A stretch of DNA of 48,706 nt from SZUA-229 sp964531165 (GCA_964531165.1 CAZHEA010000017.1:1-48706), one strand, 5' to 3'; shown: positions 7,670 through 15,835, counted from the first letter of the stretch. Program-made: numbers and translations. The notes: generated from the letters alone by a model not told the origin.

Positions 7670-8425
7670 ATGATTATAAATAGCTCACAAAGTATTCAAA
7701 GCAGTAACCCGCTGGGGTCTATCTCCAGTCGTCGTGTTAGCAGTGAGTTTCGTTCATCAAATACTAATCCCGAAGATAAAAAAAACCTCGAAGTGCAGCA
7801 GCAGAGAGATGATGCGATTGTGCGTCAATTGCGCTCCCGTGACCGCGAAGTGCGGGCACATGAAGGTGCTCATGTTGCTGCGGGCGGTAGTCTGGTGCGC
7901 GGTGGCCCAAGTTATACTTATCAAACCGGTCCGGATGGACGCTCCTATGCTATTGGTGGTGAAGTGCAGATCGACGCATCTGCTGTTGCTAATGACCCAC
8001 AGGCCACCTTAACCAAATCGAGCCAGATACGGGCAGCGGCACTGGCACCGGCTAACCCTTCCTCGCAGGATATAAGAGTAGCATCAAACGCTAATCAACT
8101 GGCTTCCCGTGCACGGGTTGATATTGCTGTTCAGCGTCGTGAGGAGGTTCAGCTAGAGGAAAATCAACGTACTATTGATGATAGCGATTTAGATACGACT
8201 GATGCAGATAATGACAGTAGTGCTGGCAATGTGGAGAGTGCTTCCGGGGTTATCGATACGACTAATTCAGCTTCAGCAGTGGAATCAGTCGGTGTTACAG
8301 GTATTCAAGCCAGCGCAGCCGCTAATAATTTACAGAGTAGTGATGAGCCGGTTGCGGCAATCAGCTCTTTTATGTCGGCAGCACAGCCGGTTAGTACGCC
8401 GGTTTTATTTAATCGGTTTGCCTGA
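7670..8425 (+). CDS. SprA-related putative metalloprotease (HEGAH)
   Basis: 251 residues. The conserved core (about 55-155) contains EVRAHEGAHVAAGG, in which His64, Glu65 and His68 form an HExxH zinc-protease-like motif. It is followed by the family-typical GGPSYTYQTGPDGRSYAIGGEVQID and the helical SQIRAAALAPANPSSQDIRVASNA. This matches the SprA-related/CJM1_0395-type family of putative metalloproteases, whose activity is inferred from the motif only. The first 50 residues are Ser/Asn-rich and the last 95 acidic and low-complexity, so the enzyme core sits between disordered ends. There is no signal peptide. The stop lies 4 bases from the end of the convergent TRIC-like gene. Confidence 0.82.
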   Translation: MIINSSQSIQSSNPLGSISSRRVSSEFRSSNTNPEDKKNLEVQQQRDDAIVRQLRSRDREVRAHEGAHVAAGGSLVRGGPSYTYQTGPDGRSYAIGGEVQIDASAVANDPQATLTKSSQIRAAALAPANPSSQDIRVASNANQLASRARVDIAVQRREEVQLEENQRTIDDSDLDTTDADNDSSAGNVESASGVIDTTNSASAVESVGVTGIQASAAANNLQSSDEPVAAISSFMSAAQPVSTPVLFNRFA

Positions 8426-8429
8426 ATCG

Positions 8430-9065
8430 TCAGGTTTTAAACCTGAATCTGGGAAGCTTTACATCAAAATAAAGTGCCAGTAAGCGACACACAAAAATGC
8501 AGGTTCCTGCGACAATCGATGCCAGTGTGACATCAAAATCCAAATGCAGTAAACCAATAAAGAGTAATGAACCGGTCCATGAAACGGTGGCATATAACGG
8601 GCTGTGGAAAACAATCGGAGGTTCGTTGCAGAGAATATCCCGGAAAATCCCCCCCATAATGCCGGTCATCACTCCCATGAAACTGGCAACTAACCAGGGC
8701 GTCCCCATCATCAGTGACACCAGTGTGCCGGCAATACCAAAGGTTGCAAGGCCGGCAGCATCCGGGATTAAAAACAGACGATGTGATATCACTGTAAATC
8801 TGGCGGCTAAAAACACCACAAAAGCGCTCAGCAGCGAGACGATGAAAAAGCTCTGATCCTGAATCCAGAAGACTTCTCTATCCAGCAGCATGTCACGTAA
8901 CGAGCCTCCACCGAGGCCAGTAACAATCGCAATGATAACCACGCCAAACAGATCAAACTGCTTAAAGCCGGCTTTAAGTACAGCGGATGCAGATGAAACA
9001 ATCACTGCAAAAAGTGTAATCCAGTACAGGTTTTGCAGTAGTTCAGGTGTCGGGTTATGCAGCAT
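8430..9065 (-). CDS. TRIC-like (UPF0126/YicG family) cation channel membrane protein
   Basis: 211 residues with seven predicted membrane helices arranged as two repeats. Each repeat carries the family's glycine-rich kink and basic residue: GLGGGSLRDMLLDRE (about 49-63) and GIMGGIFRDILCNEPP (about 135-150). Prokaryotic TRIC homologues form trimeric K+/cation channels, and for YicG/YadS proteins other small substrates have also been proposed, so the transported species is open. It is the last of three minus-strand genes (rhodanese lipoprotein, VC0807-like protein, this gene), with 24 bases to the preceding one. Confidence 0.9.
   Translation of the reverse strand: MLHNPTPELLQNLYWITLFAVIVSSASAVLKAGFKQFDLFGVVIIAIVTGLGGGSLRDMLLDREVFWIQDQSFFIVSLLSAFVVFLAARFTVISHRLFLIPDAAGLATFGIAGTLVSLMMGTPWLVASFMGVMTGIMGGIFRDILCNEPPIVFHSPLYATVSWTGSLLFIGLLHLDFDVTLASIVAGTCIFVCRLLALYFDVKLPRFRFKT
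8431..8445. repeat. 15-base palindrome between convergent genes
   Basis: CAGGTTT T AAACCTG is a perfect palindrome with 7-base arms. It starts within the stop codon of the minus-strand TRIC-like gene and just after the stop of the plus-strand HEGAH gene. It may act as a shared bidirectional stop signal. The T-run is only partial, so the role is uncertain. Confidence 0.4.
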
Positions 9066-9089
9066 TTTTTAAGTGATCAGTGTTCTGGC

Positions 9090-9836
9090 TCAGGTGTCTT
9101 TGGTTTCAGCGTCTTTATTCTCTATGAGCATAATTTCCTCTAGCGAAAGTCCGGTCATACCGTGGATAGTCCGCCATAGATAGTAGAATATGCCCATCAT
9201 CATAATCATTGATGGAATTGCAATCATCGGATAGCTGAGCAATGTCATCTGACCGAGTTGTTCATTAAATTCAACGCTACCCGCCGGGCTGGTGACCAGC
9301 CATTTTGCCAGAATGTAGTTCATAACCGCTGAGAAAAAGAAGGTGCCTCCCAGTAGATAGGTGGCTTTTAGCAGACGCAATTCAAATTCTTTAGTGCTAT
9401 CTGCAGCTTCAAGTTTCTGGTTGATTTTTTCTACATCCAGGATCTTCGGGTTAAACAACAGGGTTCTAATCAGTGGATAACGTGTTTGGGTGGATACCAG
9501 TACCGCTATGCCGATGATGCCGGGAATAGACGCTTCTTTAATTGCCAGCCACTGGGTATCAAGGTGTAATAGCCCGATACCACCGGTGAGTAAGACACTT
9601 ACCAGCCCTAACAGGGCAATAAAATTAAATTTGCGGTACTTAATTAACTCGAACAAGCCCCAACCGAGAGGAAATGACAGGGCCACAATTAGCGCAAGTG
9701 CCGCGCCTAATCCATCGTCACCGCTGAGTTTCATTAATATGACTGAAGGAATAACAATGCCTACAATCATATCGATAAATGGGCGGGGTTTATGTTCAGG
9801 TGTTTGTGCCGGGGCCGGGTTTTCGTTTAGGGACAT
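9090..9836 (-). CDS. VC0807-like integral membrane protein
   Basis: 248 residues with about six hydrophobic segments. Proline-rich N-terminal residues (NENPAPAQTPEHKPRPF) precede the first helix (IDMIVGIVIPSVILMKLSG). Two features recall the VC0807/DUF3159-like proteins: the GLGAALALIVALSFPLGWGLFELIKYRKFNFIALLGLVSVLLTGGIGL region and a late LSYPMIAIPSMIMMMGIFYYLWRTI helix pair. No catalytic motif or transporter signature is visible. It sits between a rhodanese lipoprotein gene (34-base gap) and the TRIC-like gene, so a shared membrane role is possible but unproven. Confidence 0.7.
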   Translation of the reverse strand: MSLNENPAPAQTPEHKPRPFIDMIVGIVIPSVILMKLSGDDGLGAALALIVALSFPLGWGLFELIKYRKFNFIALLGLVSVLLTGGIGLLHLDTQWLAIKEASIPGIIGIAVLVSTQTRYPLIRTLLFNPKILDVEKINQKLEAADSTKEFELRLLKATYLLGGTFFFSAVMNYILAKWLVTSPAGSVEFNEQLGQMTLLSYPMIAIPSMIMMMGIFYYLWRTIHGMTGLSLEEIMLIENKDAETKDT

Positions 9837-9870
9837 TCTGATCTCTATGGGTAAAGCGTTAAATAACGGG

Positions 9871-10275
9871 TTATCGGGTTACAGGGTTTCCCTCGCGTAT
9901 CCAGCGAGAGATGCCATTTCGTACATTATACACCTGAGTGTAACCCATTTGTTCAATCAGATATCTGGCCAGCACACCGCTACGGTTACCGGTTCGACAG
10001 ATAAGAATAACCGGCTGATCCTTTTTTACCGTCTGCATAAAGCGCGGTAGAAAATTGTCCAGCATACGCCCGTTAGTATCGACAAAGGTCAGGCGTTGGC
10101 TATCTTTAATGATTCCGGTTTGTCGCCATTCATCGATGCGGCGTATATCATAAACAGCAACTCCCTGCTCAATCATGGTTTTTAGCTGTGCATTATCAAT
10201 ATTGGTGTAAGGGGGTTCTGAGCAGCTAAGTAATGAGAGCCAGAGAAGGAGCAGCGTCGAAATCTTTAAAAACAT
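9871..10275 (-). CDS. Rhodanese-domain lipoprotein
   Basis: 134 residues. A short hydrophobic signal ends in the lipobox LLSC with lipidated Cys18, so the mature protein should be membrane-anchored in the periplasm; it begins with Ser-Glu, not Asp, at +2, which fits outer-membrane sorting. A single rhodanese domain follows, with active-site Cys93 in the loop CRTGNRSG and a typical YDIRRIDEW start (about 42-50). Such domains carry or transfer sulfane sulfur, or act in redox or oxyanion binding. It is first of the three-gene minus-strand set. Confidence 0.88.
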   Translation of the reverse strand: MFLKISTLLLLWLSLLSCSEPPYTNIDNAQLKTMIEQGVAVYDIRRIDEWRQTGIIKDSQRLTFVDTNGRMLDNFLPRFMQTVKKDQPVILICRTGNRSGVLARYLIEQMGYTQVYNVRNGISRWIREGNPVTR

Positions 10276-10756
10276 TAGTAGCGTCTATTTTTTAACCTGC
10301 GTTGGCGAGTCTCGGATTGCTGGATTTTAATCGCAATGAGTTTTGGGCGGGGTTGTTTAAAAAAAACAATGCGGTGCATGACTTCAAACCATGATGTAAC
10401 TGCAGATTGTATATCTTGATAAATTTGGCTAAGCATTATAATTTTCTACTTTAAGTATGTAGTTTAACGGAATTGTATATTATTGATCATCAGAGAACAA
10501 AAAAATTCGTTTTTTATGGCGTCTCAGTTCATCTAACTCGATGAGTGAAAGGTTGAGTGGTCTGCCGTATCATTTTTCAGTTTATGTTCAACATTGTTGA
10601 GAGTGTCGATGCTCATAAATAGTAATTGTATCTTTAAATGCGGCTGAATATAAATACTGAATGTAGTATTTATATGTTTTTTTAAATTACTTTAACAACA
10701 GTTATAAATCGGGGTTTACTCTGTTTATAAAGAAAGGAATGAAGGAAAAAACATTG

Positions 10757-10849
10757 TCATTGACGCATGCTTCTAGTGGAAATCCAGTGACTTTATGCGG
10801 ATAAAGTTCATTGGCTTCCACCCCGGAAACATACCGGGGTGACGGCAAT
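10757..10849. repeat. Degenerate AATCCAG-type intergenic repeat with GC-rich hairpin
   Basis: The left part reads ATGCTTCTAG, four variable bases, then AATCCAGTG (10767-10789). The same 23-mer occurs inverted at 31278-31300 with 19 of 23 identical bases. The right part is a hairpin, CACCCCGG (10819-10826) and CCGGGGTG (10834-10841), with a 7-base loop. The element ends are weakly inverted (ATTGTCA near the left, TGACGGCAAT at the right). This resembles the widespread proteobacterial GTCATTCCCGC...GCGGGAATCCAG intergenic repeats. Confidence 0.6.
10819..10841 (-). terminator. Candidate hairpin terminator after nhaA
   Basis: An 8-base-pair perfect, GC-rich stem with a 7-base loop lies about 100 bases beyond the nhaA stop on the minus strand. 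No T-run directly follows, so termination is only possible, and the hairpin is also part of the repeat at 10757-10849. Confidence 0.35.
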
Positions 10850-10944
10850 AAGTATTTTCTAGTAAAACTATTTGTAGTTGTTGTTATGGCCTATGGGCAC
10901 TTAGTTCACAGTCGTTGATTTTTGCAAATAACAATATTCCGGAT

Positions 10945-12327
10945 TCAGGATTTAGTCGGTTCGCTCACCAGATATAGCCAGATAAAACCGGTTATTCCGG
11001 CTATCAATGAAGCGGCTAGAATACCGGTTTTTGCCATTAGCAGCAGTTCTTCGTTATTACTGAATCCCAGCTGTGCAACAAAAATCGACATGGTGAAGCC
11101 GATGCCCGCCAGTAACGAAACGCCGGCTATCTGGGTGAAGCGGGTGTCTTTAGGCAACTCGGAAATACCGAGTTTTAATACCAGCCAGCTAGCGCCGGTG
11201 ATACCGATAAACTTACCCAGCACCAGACCCAGTGATACGCCGAGCATAACCGGGTGGGCGAATGTTTCTCCCAGTGAGCTCAGTTCGATGGGGATGCCGG
11301 CATTGGCCAGGGCAAATACCGGAATGATTAAATAAGCCACCGGCAGGTGCCAGGAGTGCTCCAGTCGTTGTAGTGGCGCTTCTACACTAGTTACGCCATT
11401 ACCCAGTGTGCGCACAACCGCGCGTAACGCATCATTGGTCATAATGCTTTTGCCGGGATCGTGGCTGGCTTCAAATTTACGCATTAATTCTTTTACGTGT
11501 GCGCTAAAGCGTTCCGGATTGTACTTAGGTGTCGCTGGCACCGACAGGGCACCCAGTATTCCCGCCAGCGTGGCATGTACACCCGACTGCAATAAGGCAT
11601 ACCAGAGCAACACGGCAATCAGAAAATAAGGTGTGGTTTTACGAATACCCGCCATATTTAATAGCATCAGCATTCCAAATAGGCCGCCGGCTGCCGACAG
11701 AGGTATCAGTGCAATAGTGTCGGTGTAAAAAATCGCAATCACCATTACCGCACCCAGATCATCAACGATGGCCAGTGCAACCAGAAAGGTGATTAGCGCT
11801 TTTGGGACCCGGCTTGCCAGAAGCGCCAGTGCGCCGATCGCGAAAGCAATATCGGTGGCCATTGGTATGCCCCAGCCGATGGCCGCATCTCCTGACGGGT
11901 TGATGGCATAATAAATTAATGCGGGCACGACCATGCCGCCAATTGCGGCGGCTATCGGCAGTATTGCATTGCGTAATCTGGCCAGTTCACCAACCAGTAT
12001 TTCGCGTTTTAATTCCAGACCCACCACAAAGAAAAACAATGCCATCAGTGCATCATTAATCCAGTGGCTAAGCCCCATTTCTAACGACCAGTCGCCAACA
12101 TTAAAACTGATTTTAGTATGAATGATATGTTCATATGTGGAGGCCAGCGGGCTATTAGCAAGAAACAGGGCAATCACCGCCATTGCCATTAACAGCAGGC
12201 CACTGGTCGTCTGTCGATGAATAAACTCTTCGAAAGGGGTTAGTATTTTATCGAAACTTTTTTCCCAGGGTGCATTATATTCACCCGGTGAGTTAGAGCT
12301 GTTTAACTCGTTATCTTTATGGCTCAT
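10945..12327 (-). CDS. nhaA: Na+/H+ antiporter NhaA
   Basis: 460 residues, about 70 longer than Escherichia coli NhaA, with most of the extra length in a hydrophilic N-terminal extension (about 1-32) and the central loop. The functional core is clear: MATDIAFAIG holds the Asp133-equivalent, and VALAIVDDLGAVMVIAIFYT holds the paired Asp163/Asp164-equivalents that bind Na+ and carry protons. GIGFTMSIFVAQLGF near the end is also conserved. It exports Na+ (or Li+) in exchange for protons across the inner membrane. Its ATG overlaps the nhaR stop in TAATG, so translation is probably coupled to the regulator. Confidence 0.96.
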   Translation of the reverse strand: MSHKDNELNSSNSPGEYNAPWEKSFDKILTPFEEFIHRQTTSGLLLMAMAVIALFLANSPLASTYEHIIHTKISFNVGDWSLEMGLSHWINDALMALFFFVVGLELKREILVGELARLRNAILPIAAAIGGMVVPALIYYAINPSGDAAIGWGIPMATDIAFAIGALALLASRVPKALITFLVALAIVDDLGAVMVIAIFYTDTIALIPLSAAGGLFGMLMLLNMAGIRKTTPYFLIAVLLWYALLQSGVHATLAGILGALSVPATPKYNPERFSAHVKELMRKFEASHDPGKSIMTNDALRAVVRTLGNGVTSVEAPLQRLEHSWHLPVAYLIIPVFALANAGIPIELSSLGETFAHPVMLGVSLGLVLGKFIGITGASWLVLKLGISELPKDTRFTQIAGVSLLAGIGFTMSIFVAQLGFSNNEELLLMAKTGILAASLIAGITGFIWLYLVSEPTKS

Positions 12328-13244
12328 TATTCTGTTTCCTGGTCATTATGATCGACAAACAGTGATTCGCGAGTGGCTTCCATTACCGCGCTGACGACCG
12401 GATGTTTCACCTTACGTTCAACGGTGATGGCGTAAAAATGTTCTTTCACTTCGTCGATGTGGCCAATGGTTGTGACTTCGTATTGGGTCTCGACTTCCGC
12501 CGCGATAACCGCCGGTGCAATAAATACACCGGCACCTTCTTTGCCAAAGGCTTTCATTAACGCACTATCGTCAAATTCAGCAATCACCTGTGGATGAATA
12601 TGGCGTTTATTCAGATACTGATCAATCCCCGCTCGTAACTGGGTGCCACTGCTGGGAAGCAATAATGGTTTACCGTGCAGGCATTGCGGGAAATCACCTT
12701 CAAGGGATGCCGCCAGCTCTTTCGTGCAAAAGAAACTCACCGCACACTCCCCCAGTTTATGGCTAAAACCACGGGTGCTAACGGTTGATGGAATCGGTCG
12801 ATCAGCCAATACCAGGTCCAGGCGATGTACGGATAACTCGGCCAGTAACATATCCAGGCTGGCTTCGCGACAAATCATACGTACCGTCTCTGGCATATGC
12901 AGTGCGGGTTGCAGAATTCGATGTGCAATCGATTTTGCCAGCACATCGACGACGCCGACTCTGAATTGCTGGGGGCGACCATCAGGTAGCTGATGGATGA
13001 CTTCTTCGAGTTCGCTCCCCAGTGAAAAAATCTCATTGGCATAACTTAATACCAGGCGACCGGTTTCAGTTAATTCCAGATTACGCCCCACACGGGTAAA
13101 GAGTGATTCACCCAGATGATCTTCAAGCAAGCTGAGTTGCCCGCTGATGGTTTGGGGTGTCAGGTGCAGGCGTTCACTGGCTCTGGCAACTCCGCCTTCG
13201 GTGGCAACCGCCCAGAAGTAATGTAGATGTTTGTAGTTAATCAT
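12327..13244 (-). CDS. nhaR: LysR-type transcriptional activator NhaR
   Basis: 305 residues. The start MINYKHLHYFWAVATEGGVARASERLHLTPQTISGQLSLLEDHLGESLFTR is the characteristic NhaR winged helix-turn-helix, followed by the LysR effector domain (about 90-295). In Escherichia coli NhaR activates nhaA in response to Na+. Here nhaR lies upstream of nhaA in one transcription unit and its stop overlaps the nhaA start by one base, the reverse of the Escherichia coli order nhaA-nhaR. The ATG at 13244 has no clear Shine-Dalgarno sequence (upstream is AACAAACAAAAAACTC). Autoregulation from the intergenic region before the HPF-like gene is likely by inference. Confidence 0.94.
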   Translation of the reverse strand: MINYKHLHYFWAVATEGGVARASERLHLTPQTISGQLSLLEDHLGESLFTRVGRNLELTETGRLVLSYANEIFSLGSELEEVIHQLPDGRPQQFRVGVVDVLAKSIAHRILQPALHMPETVRMICREASLDMLLAELSVHRLDLVLADRPIPSTVSTRGFSHKLGECAVSFFCTKELAASLEGDFPQCLHGKPLLLPSSGTQLRAGIDQYLNKRHIHPQVIAEFDDSALMKAFGKEGAGVFIAPAVIAAEVETQYEVTTIGHIDEVKEHFYAITVERKVKHPVVSAVMEATRESLFVDHNDQETE

Positions 13245-13275
13245 GAGTTTTTTGTTTGTTCGTTATTTTCGAATG

Positions 13276-13290
13276 TTATTAGGATAATAA
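13276..13290. promoter_or_regulatory. Candidate operator between nhaR and the HPF-like gene
   Basis: TTATTA GGA TAATAA is an inverted repeat with 6-base arms inside a very A+T-rich 123-base divergent region. LysR-type regulators often bind dyads just upstream of their own gene, and this lies about 32 bases upstream of the nhaR start. There is no direct evidence that NhaR recognises it. Confidence 0.3.
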
Positions 13291-13367
13291 TCGTATTTTC
13301 TATATTGTCAAACCCGCTTAACATAATTGCACATCGGTTGAAGATGAATCTCGAGGAGCAGTTTTAA

Positions 13368-13706
13368 ATGCACATTGATATACAGGCACTGCATTTTTCT
13401 TTAACCAGCGCTTTGCGTAGGTATGCAGAACGACGCTTACATTATGCGTTAGCCTGTTGTGATGATTCCATATTACGGGTTGTTATGCGCTTGTCCGATA
13501 TCAATGGGCCGCGTGGCGGTGAAGATAAGCATTGTCATCTGCAGGTGGTATTAGCCGGTTTAGCGGATGTGGTGATTGAAGATACTCAGGTGGATATGTA
13601 TGTCGCGATCAATCGTGCGGCAGACAGAGCCGGACGTACGGTGATTCGCAAAGTGAATCGTCAGCAAACGTTACTGAAACAGGGTGGTCATGATCAGTAC
13701 CTGTAA
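13368..13706 (+). CDS. HPF/RaiA-like ribosome-associated protein
   Basis: 112 residues with the beta-alpha-beta-beta-beta-alpha pattern of hibernation-promoting factors. It shows MHIDIQALHFSLTSALRRYAERRL, then a beta hairpin with GEDKHCHLQVVLAGLADVVIED, and the closing helix VDMYVAINRAADRAGRTVIRKVNR. The family binds the 30S decoding region and promotes ribosome inactivation or protects ribosomes. This member lacks the long C-terminal dimerisation domain and is slightly divergent, so it may be a stress-specific paralogue rather than the housekeeping HPF beside rpoN. A GAGGAG ribosome binding site precedes the ATG. Confidence 0.82.
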   Translation: MHIDIQALHFSLTSALRRYAERRLHYALACCDDSILRVVMRLSDINGPRGGEDKHCHLQVVLAGLADVVIEDTQVDMYVAINRAADRAGRTVIRKVNRQQTLLKQGGHDQYL

Positions 13707-13762
13707 CTGAGCATCTGTTTAATGAGTATGCTGTGAAATTTTTATTATATTAGAGCCCCTTA

Positions 13763-13810
13763 TCGGAAATTCAGTGGTCATGGATGAGGCTAAAGCCATT
13801 GGGTTTCCGA
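13763..13810. repeat. Imperfect inverted repeat before the ion-channel gene
   Basis: TCGGAAATTCAGTGG (13763-13777) and CCATTGGGTTTCCGA (13796-13810) pair at 12 of 15 positions around an 18-base loop. The left arm resembles the GGAAATCCAGTG of the repeat near 10.78 kb, so it may be another degenerate copy of that family. The rest of the 13707-13965 region shows no gene. Confidence 0.5.
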
Positions 13811-13965
13811 CTTTTAATTATGTGTCTATCTAAATAAACACCTGCAAGCGTGTTGTTTATCCGTTGGCGGGTAGAGTCCTGGTTGGTTCCTTTGCATAGT
13901 CAGTTTTAATCCGGCTAATTAAATTTGAAGTCTTAAGGGCACAAGCAATTTATAGAGGTGCCCTT

Positions 13966-14769
13966 ATGTTACAGAAAAAATTAAATATACTTATCAGCTC
14001 GGCGCTGTTTGATAAAATTATCATCGGCCTTATTTTATTGAATGCATTAATTCTGGGGCTGGAAACCAGTGCTGAATTAATGACCAGTTATGCCGGCGTA
14101 TTTGCAGTTGCTCAAAATATTATACTGGCTGCTTTTATTGTCGAGGCTATTCTAAAAATCAGTGCAGTGGCTCCGCGCCTGAAATTATATTTCGGCAATA
14201 GCTGGAATCTGTTTGATTTTACGGTGATTGTGCTGTCGTTGATTCCTGCCACCGGTGAGCTGGCAATGGTGGCAAGACTGGCGCGATTGATGCGGGTGCT
14301 GCGGCTGATTTCAACGATTCCCGAATTAAGGCTGATTGTCAGTACACTGTTACGCAGTATTCCCAGCATGGGATATGTGATGTTGCTGATGTCGATTATT
14401 TTTTATATCTATGCCATTGCCGGGTATCATTTATTTCACCTGCATGACCCGCAGCACTGGGGCAGTTTCGGGGTGGCGGTGCTGACGCTGTTTCGGATAG
14501 TGACCCTCGAAGACTGGACCGATTTAATGTACACCGCACTGGAGCTGCATGACTGGGCCTGGGTGTATTTTATCAGCTTTATTTTTGTCGGTACTTTTGT
14601 GGTTATTAATTTGTTTATTGCCGTAGTGATAAATAATCTGGAAAAAAGTAAAGACGAAGAGCTACAAAAATTGCGCAAACCCGTTACACGTGATGATTTG
14701 CTAAAAGAGTTGGCCGATACGCAAAAAGCCTTAAAAAGTTTACAGAGCAGTATTCAAAATCTGCAATAA
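13966..14769 (+). CDS. BacNav-type voltage-gated ion channel with acidic filter
   Basis: 267 residues with the six-helix layout of prokaryotic voltage-gated sodium channels. S1-S3 lie at about 13-95. S4 has arginines every third residue (Arg104, 107, 110, 113 in ARLARLMRVLRL), so it should sense voltage. S5 is near 133-158 and the pore loop near 167-185, followed by S6 ending IAVVINNLEKSKDEEL. A C-terminal coiled coil (about 226-265) fits four-subunit assembly. The selectivity filter is TLEDWTD (180-186). Known Na+ channels of this type carry TLESWxx, whereas Asp at the fourth and last filter positions is what converts such channels to Ca2+ selectivity in engineered forms. I therefore predict Ca2+ permeability, by inference only. 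GAGGTG precedes the ATG. Confidence 0.92.
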   Translation: MLQKKLNILISSALFDKIIIGLILLNALILGLETSAELMTSYAGVFAVAQNIILAAFIVEAILKISAVAPRLKLYFGNSWNLFDFTVIVLSLIPATGELAMVARLARLMRVLRLISTIPELRLIVSTLLRSIPSMGYVMLLMSIIFYIYAIAGYHLFHLHDPQHWGSFGVAVLTLFRIVTLEDWTDLMYTALELHDWAWVYFISFIFVGTFVVINLFIAVVINNLEKSKDEELQKLRKPVTRDDLLKELADTQKALKSLQSSIQNLQ

Positions 14770-14871
14770 AATCTACCTTAATTAAATTGTTTTGAAACAC
14801 GTCCGACTATTAATTGTTATTGCGACGAATGATGATTAAGATAGTTAAAACTTTTAAGGGCGAATGTATCA

Positions 14872-15822
14872 ATGGTGAGCGAGACTTCACTACAGAAGAT
14901 TGTCAGACAACAACGGGAAATGTTAACCGATCTGTTTGCTGATTCGATGTCTAAACTGGCGAGTGCCTGTGCAAATATAATGGGTGAGCGCGAGGCACTG
15001 GAAGTACTTTTGGGCGGCGCGATGAAAGATGCTGAATATTGTAAGTATCTTTGGGTAGTGGATGAAACCGGTTGCCAGATCACCGAAGAAGCCACACGTT
15101 ATGGCTTTAAGCAGGGACAGATTGGTCGTGATCGTATTGCCCGGCCGTATTTGCAACCGGCACTAAAAGGTGAAGACTATTATTTATCGGAAGCTTACAT
15201 CAGTAGCAATCGCAATCGCCCGTCACTAACTGCCGTTAAAACAATACATGATGCGGATGGCAAAGCCATTGGCTACCTGGGAGCTGATTTTGATTTGCGG
15301 GAACTGCCCAAATCATCAGAACAATATAAAGATGAGAAAATCTGGAAACAGGTAAAAGGCGACCCGGCAATTCGCAGTGGCCTGTTTTCACAGCAGCGTG
15401 TAGAAAGTGCCATGGATTCACGCATTGATGATGTGCTGAGTTTAGTCGAAGAGCTGATACTGGTGCAGGGGGTGTTTCATGCCAAACTGCATTTTTCCAG
15501 CAGCCGGGCGACATTCTGGCTGGTGGATAACCCCTATATTTATCAAATTTTAAATTTTGCAGAGCTTAGCGATCCGGATATCTGTCTGGCTTACCGGCAT
15601 CAGAAGTATTTTGATAAGGCCATCGTCAAACCGGAAAAAATCCCACTGGTATTTCAGCAATTTAAATCACTGCGTTTTGCCGACGAGAACATCTATCTGC
15701 GTGCGGCTTCGTTAAATGTTGTGAATGGCATGGTGGGGCTGAACTTCTCCTGCGATGGTTCGCACTATATGCACTATGAAGAGTTCTTAGAGAAAAATAT
15801 GGCGTTCTGGTTTGGTGGTTGA
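14872..15822 (+). CDS. PDC-like sensor-domain protein without membrane anchor
   Basis: 316 residues. The first half (about 10-150) has the order of a PDC/Cache-type sensor: a long N-terminal helix, then YLWVVDETGCQITEEATRYG, then RPYLQPALKGEDYYLSEAYISSNRNRPSLTAVKTIHDADGKAIGYLGADFDLRELP. This strand-loop series resembles small-molecule-binding Cache domains. Unlike most such sensors there is no signal peptide or membrane helix at either end, so it looks cytoplasmic. The second half (about 165-316) has no motif I recognise and ends YEEFLEKNMAFWFGG. It carries no kinase, cyclase or methyl-accepting output domain. The ATG lies behind AAGGG, 102 bases after the channel gene. Confidence 0.65.
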   Translation: MVSETSLQKIVRQQREMLTDLFADSMSKLASACANIMGEREALEVLLGGAMKDAEYCKYLWVVDETGCQITEEATRYGFKQGQIGRDRIARPYLQPALKGEDYYLSEAYISSNRNRPSLTAVKTIHDADGKAIGYLGADFDLRELPKSSEQYKDEKIWKQVKGDPAIRSGLFSQQRVESAMDSRIDDVLSLVEELILVQGVFHAKLHFSSSRATFWLVDNPYIYQILNFAELSDPDICLAYRHQKYFDKAIVKPEKIPLVFQQFKSLRFADENIYLRAASLNVVNGMVGLNFSCDGSHYMHYEEFLEKNMAFWFGG

Positions 15823-15835
15823 TTAAAAAATTGTT

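Larger units (their letters stand above)
10276..10944. other. Non-coding stretch between divergent/convergent operons
   Basis: About 670 bases without a convincing gene on either strand. The left half is A+T-rich and should contain the promoter of the rhodanese lipoprotein operon. The right half holds a repeat-like element (10757-10849) with a strong hairpin. No small ORF with a ribosome binding site was found. Confidence 0.7.

Noticed and set aside
9490..10050. A plus-strand reading frame of 186 residues across the VC0807-like and rhodanese genes
   Set aside because: It crosses the boundary of two genes on the other strand and shows no domain or codon pattern of its own.
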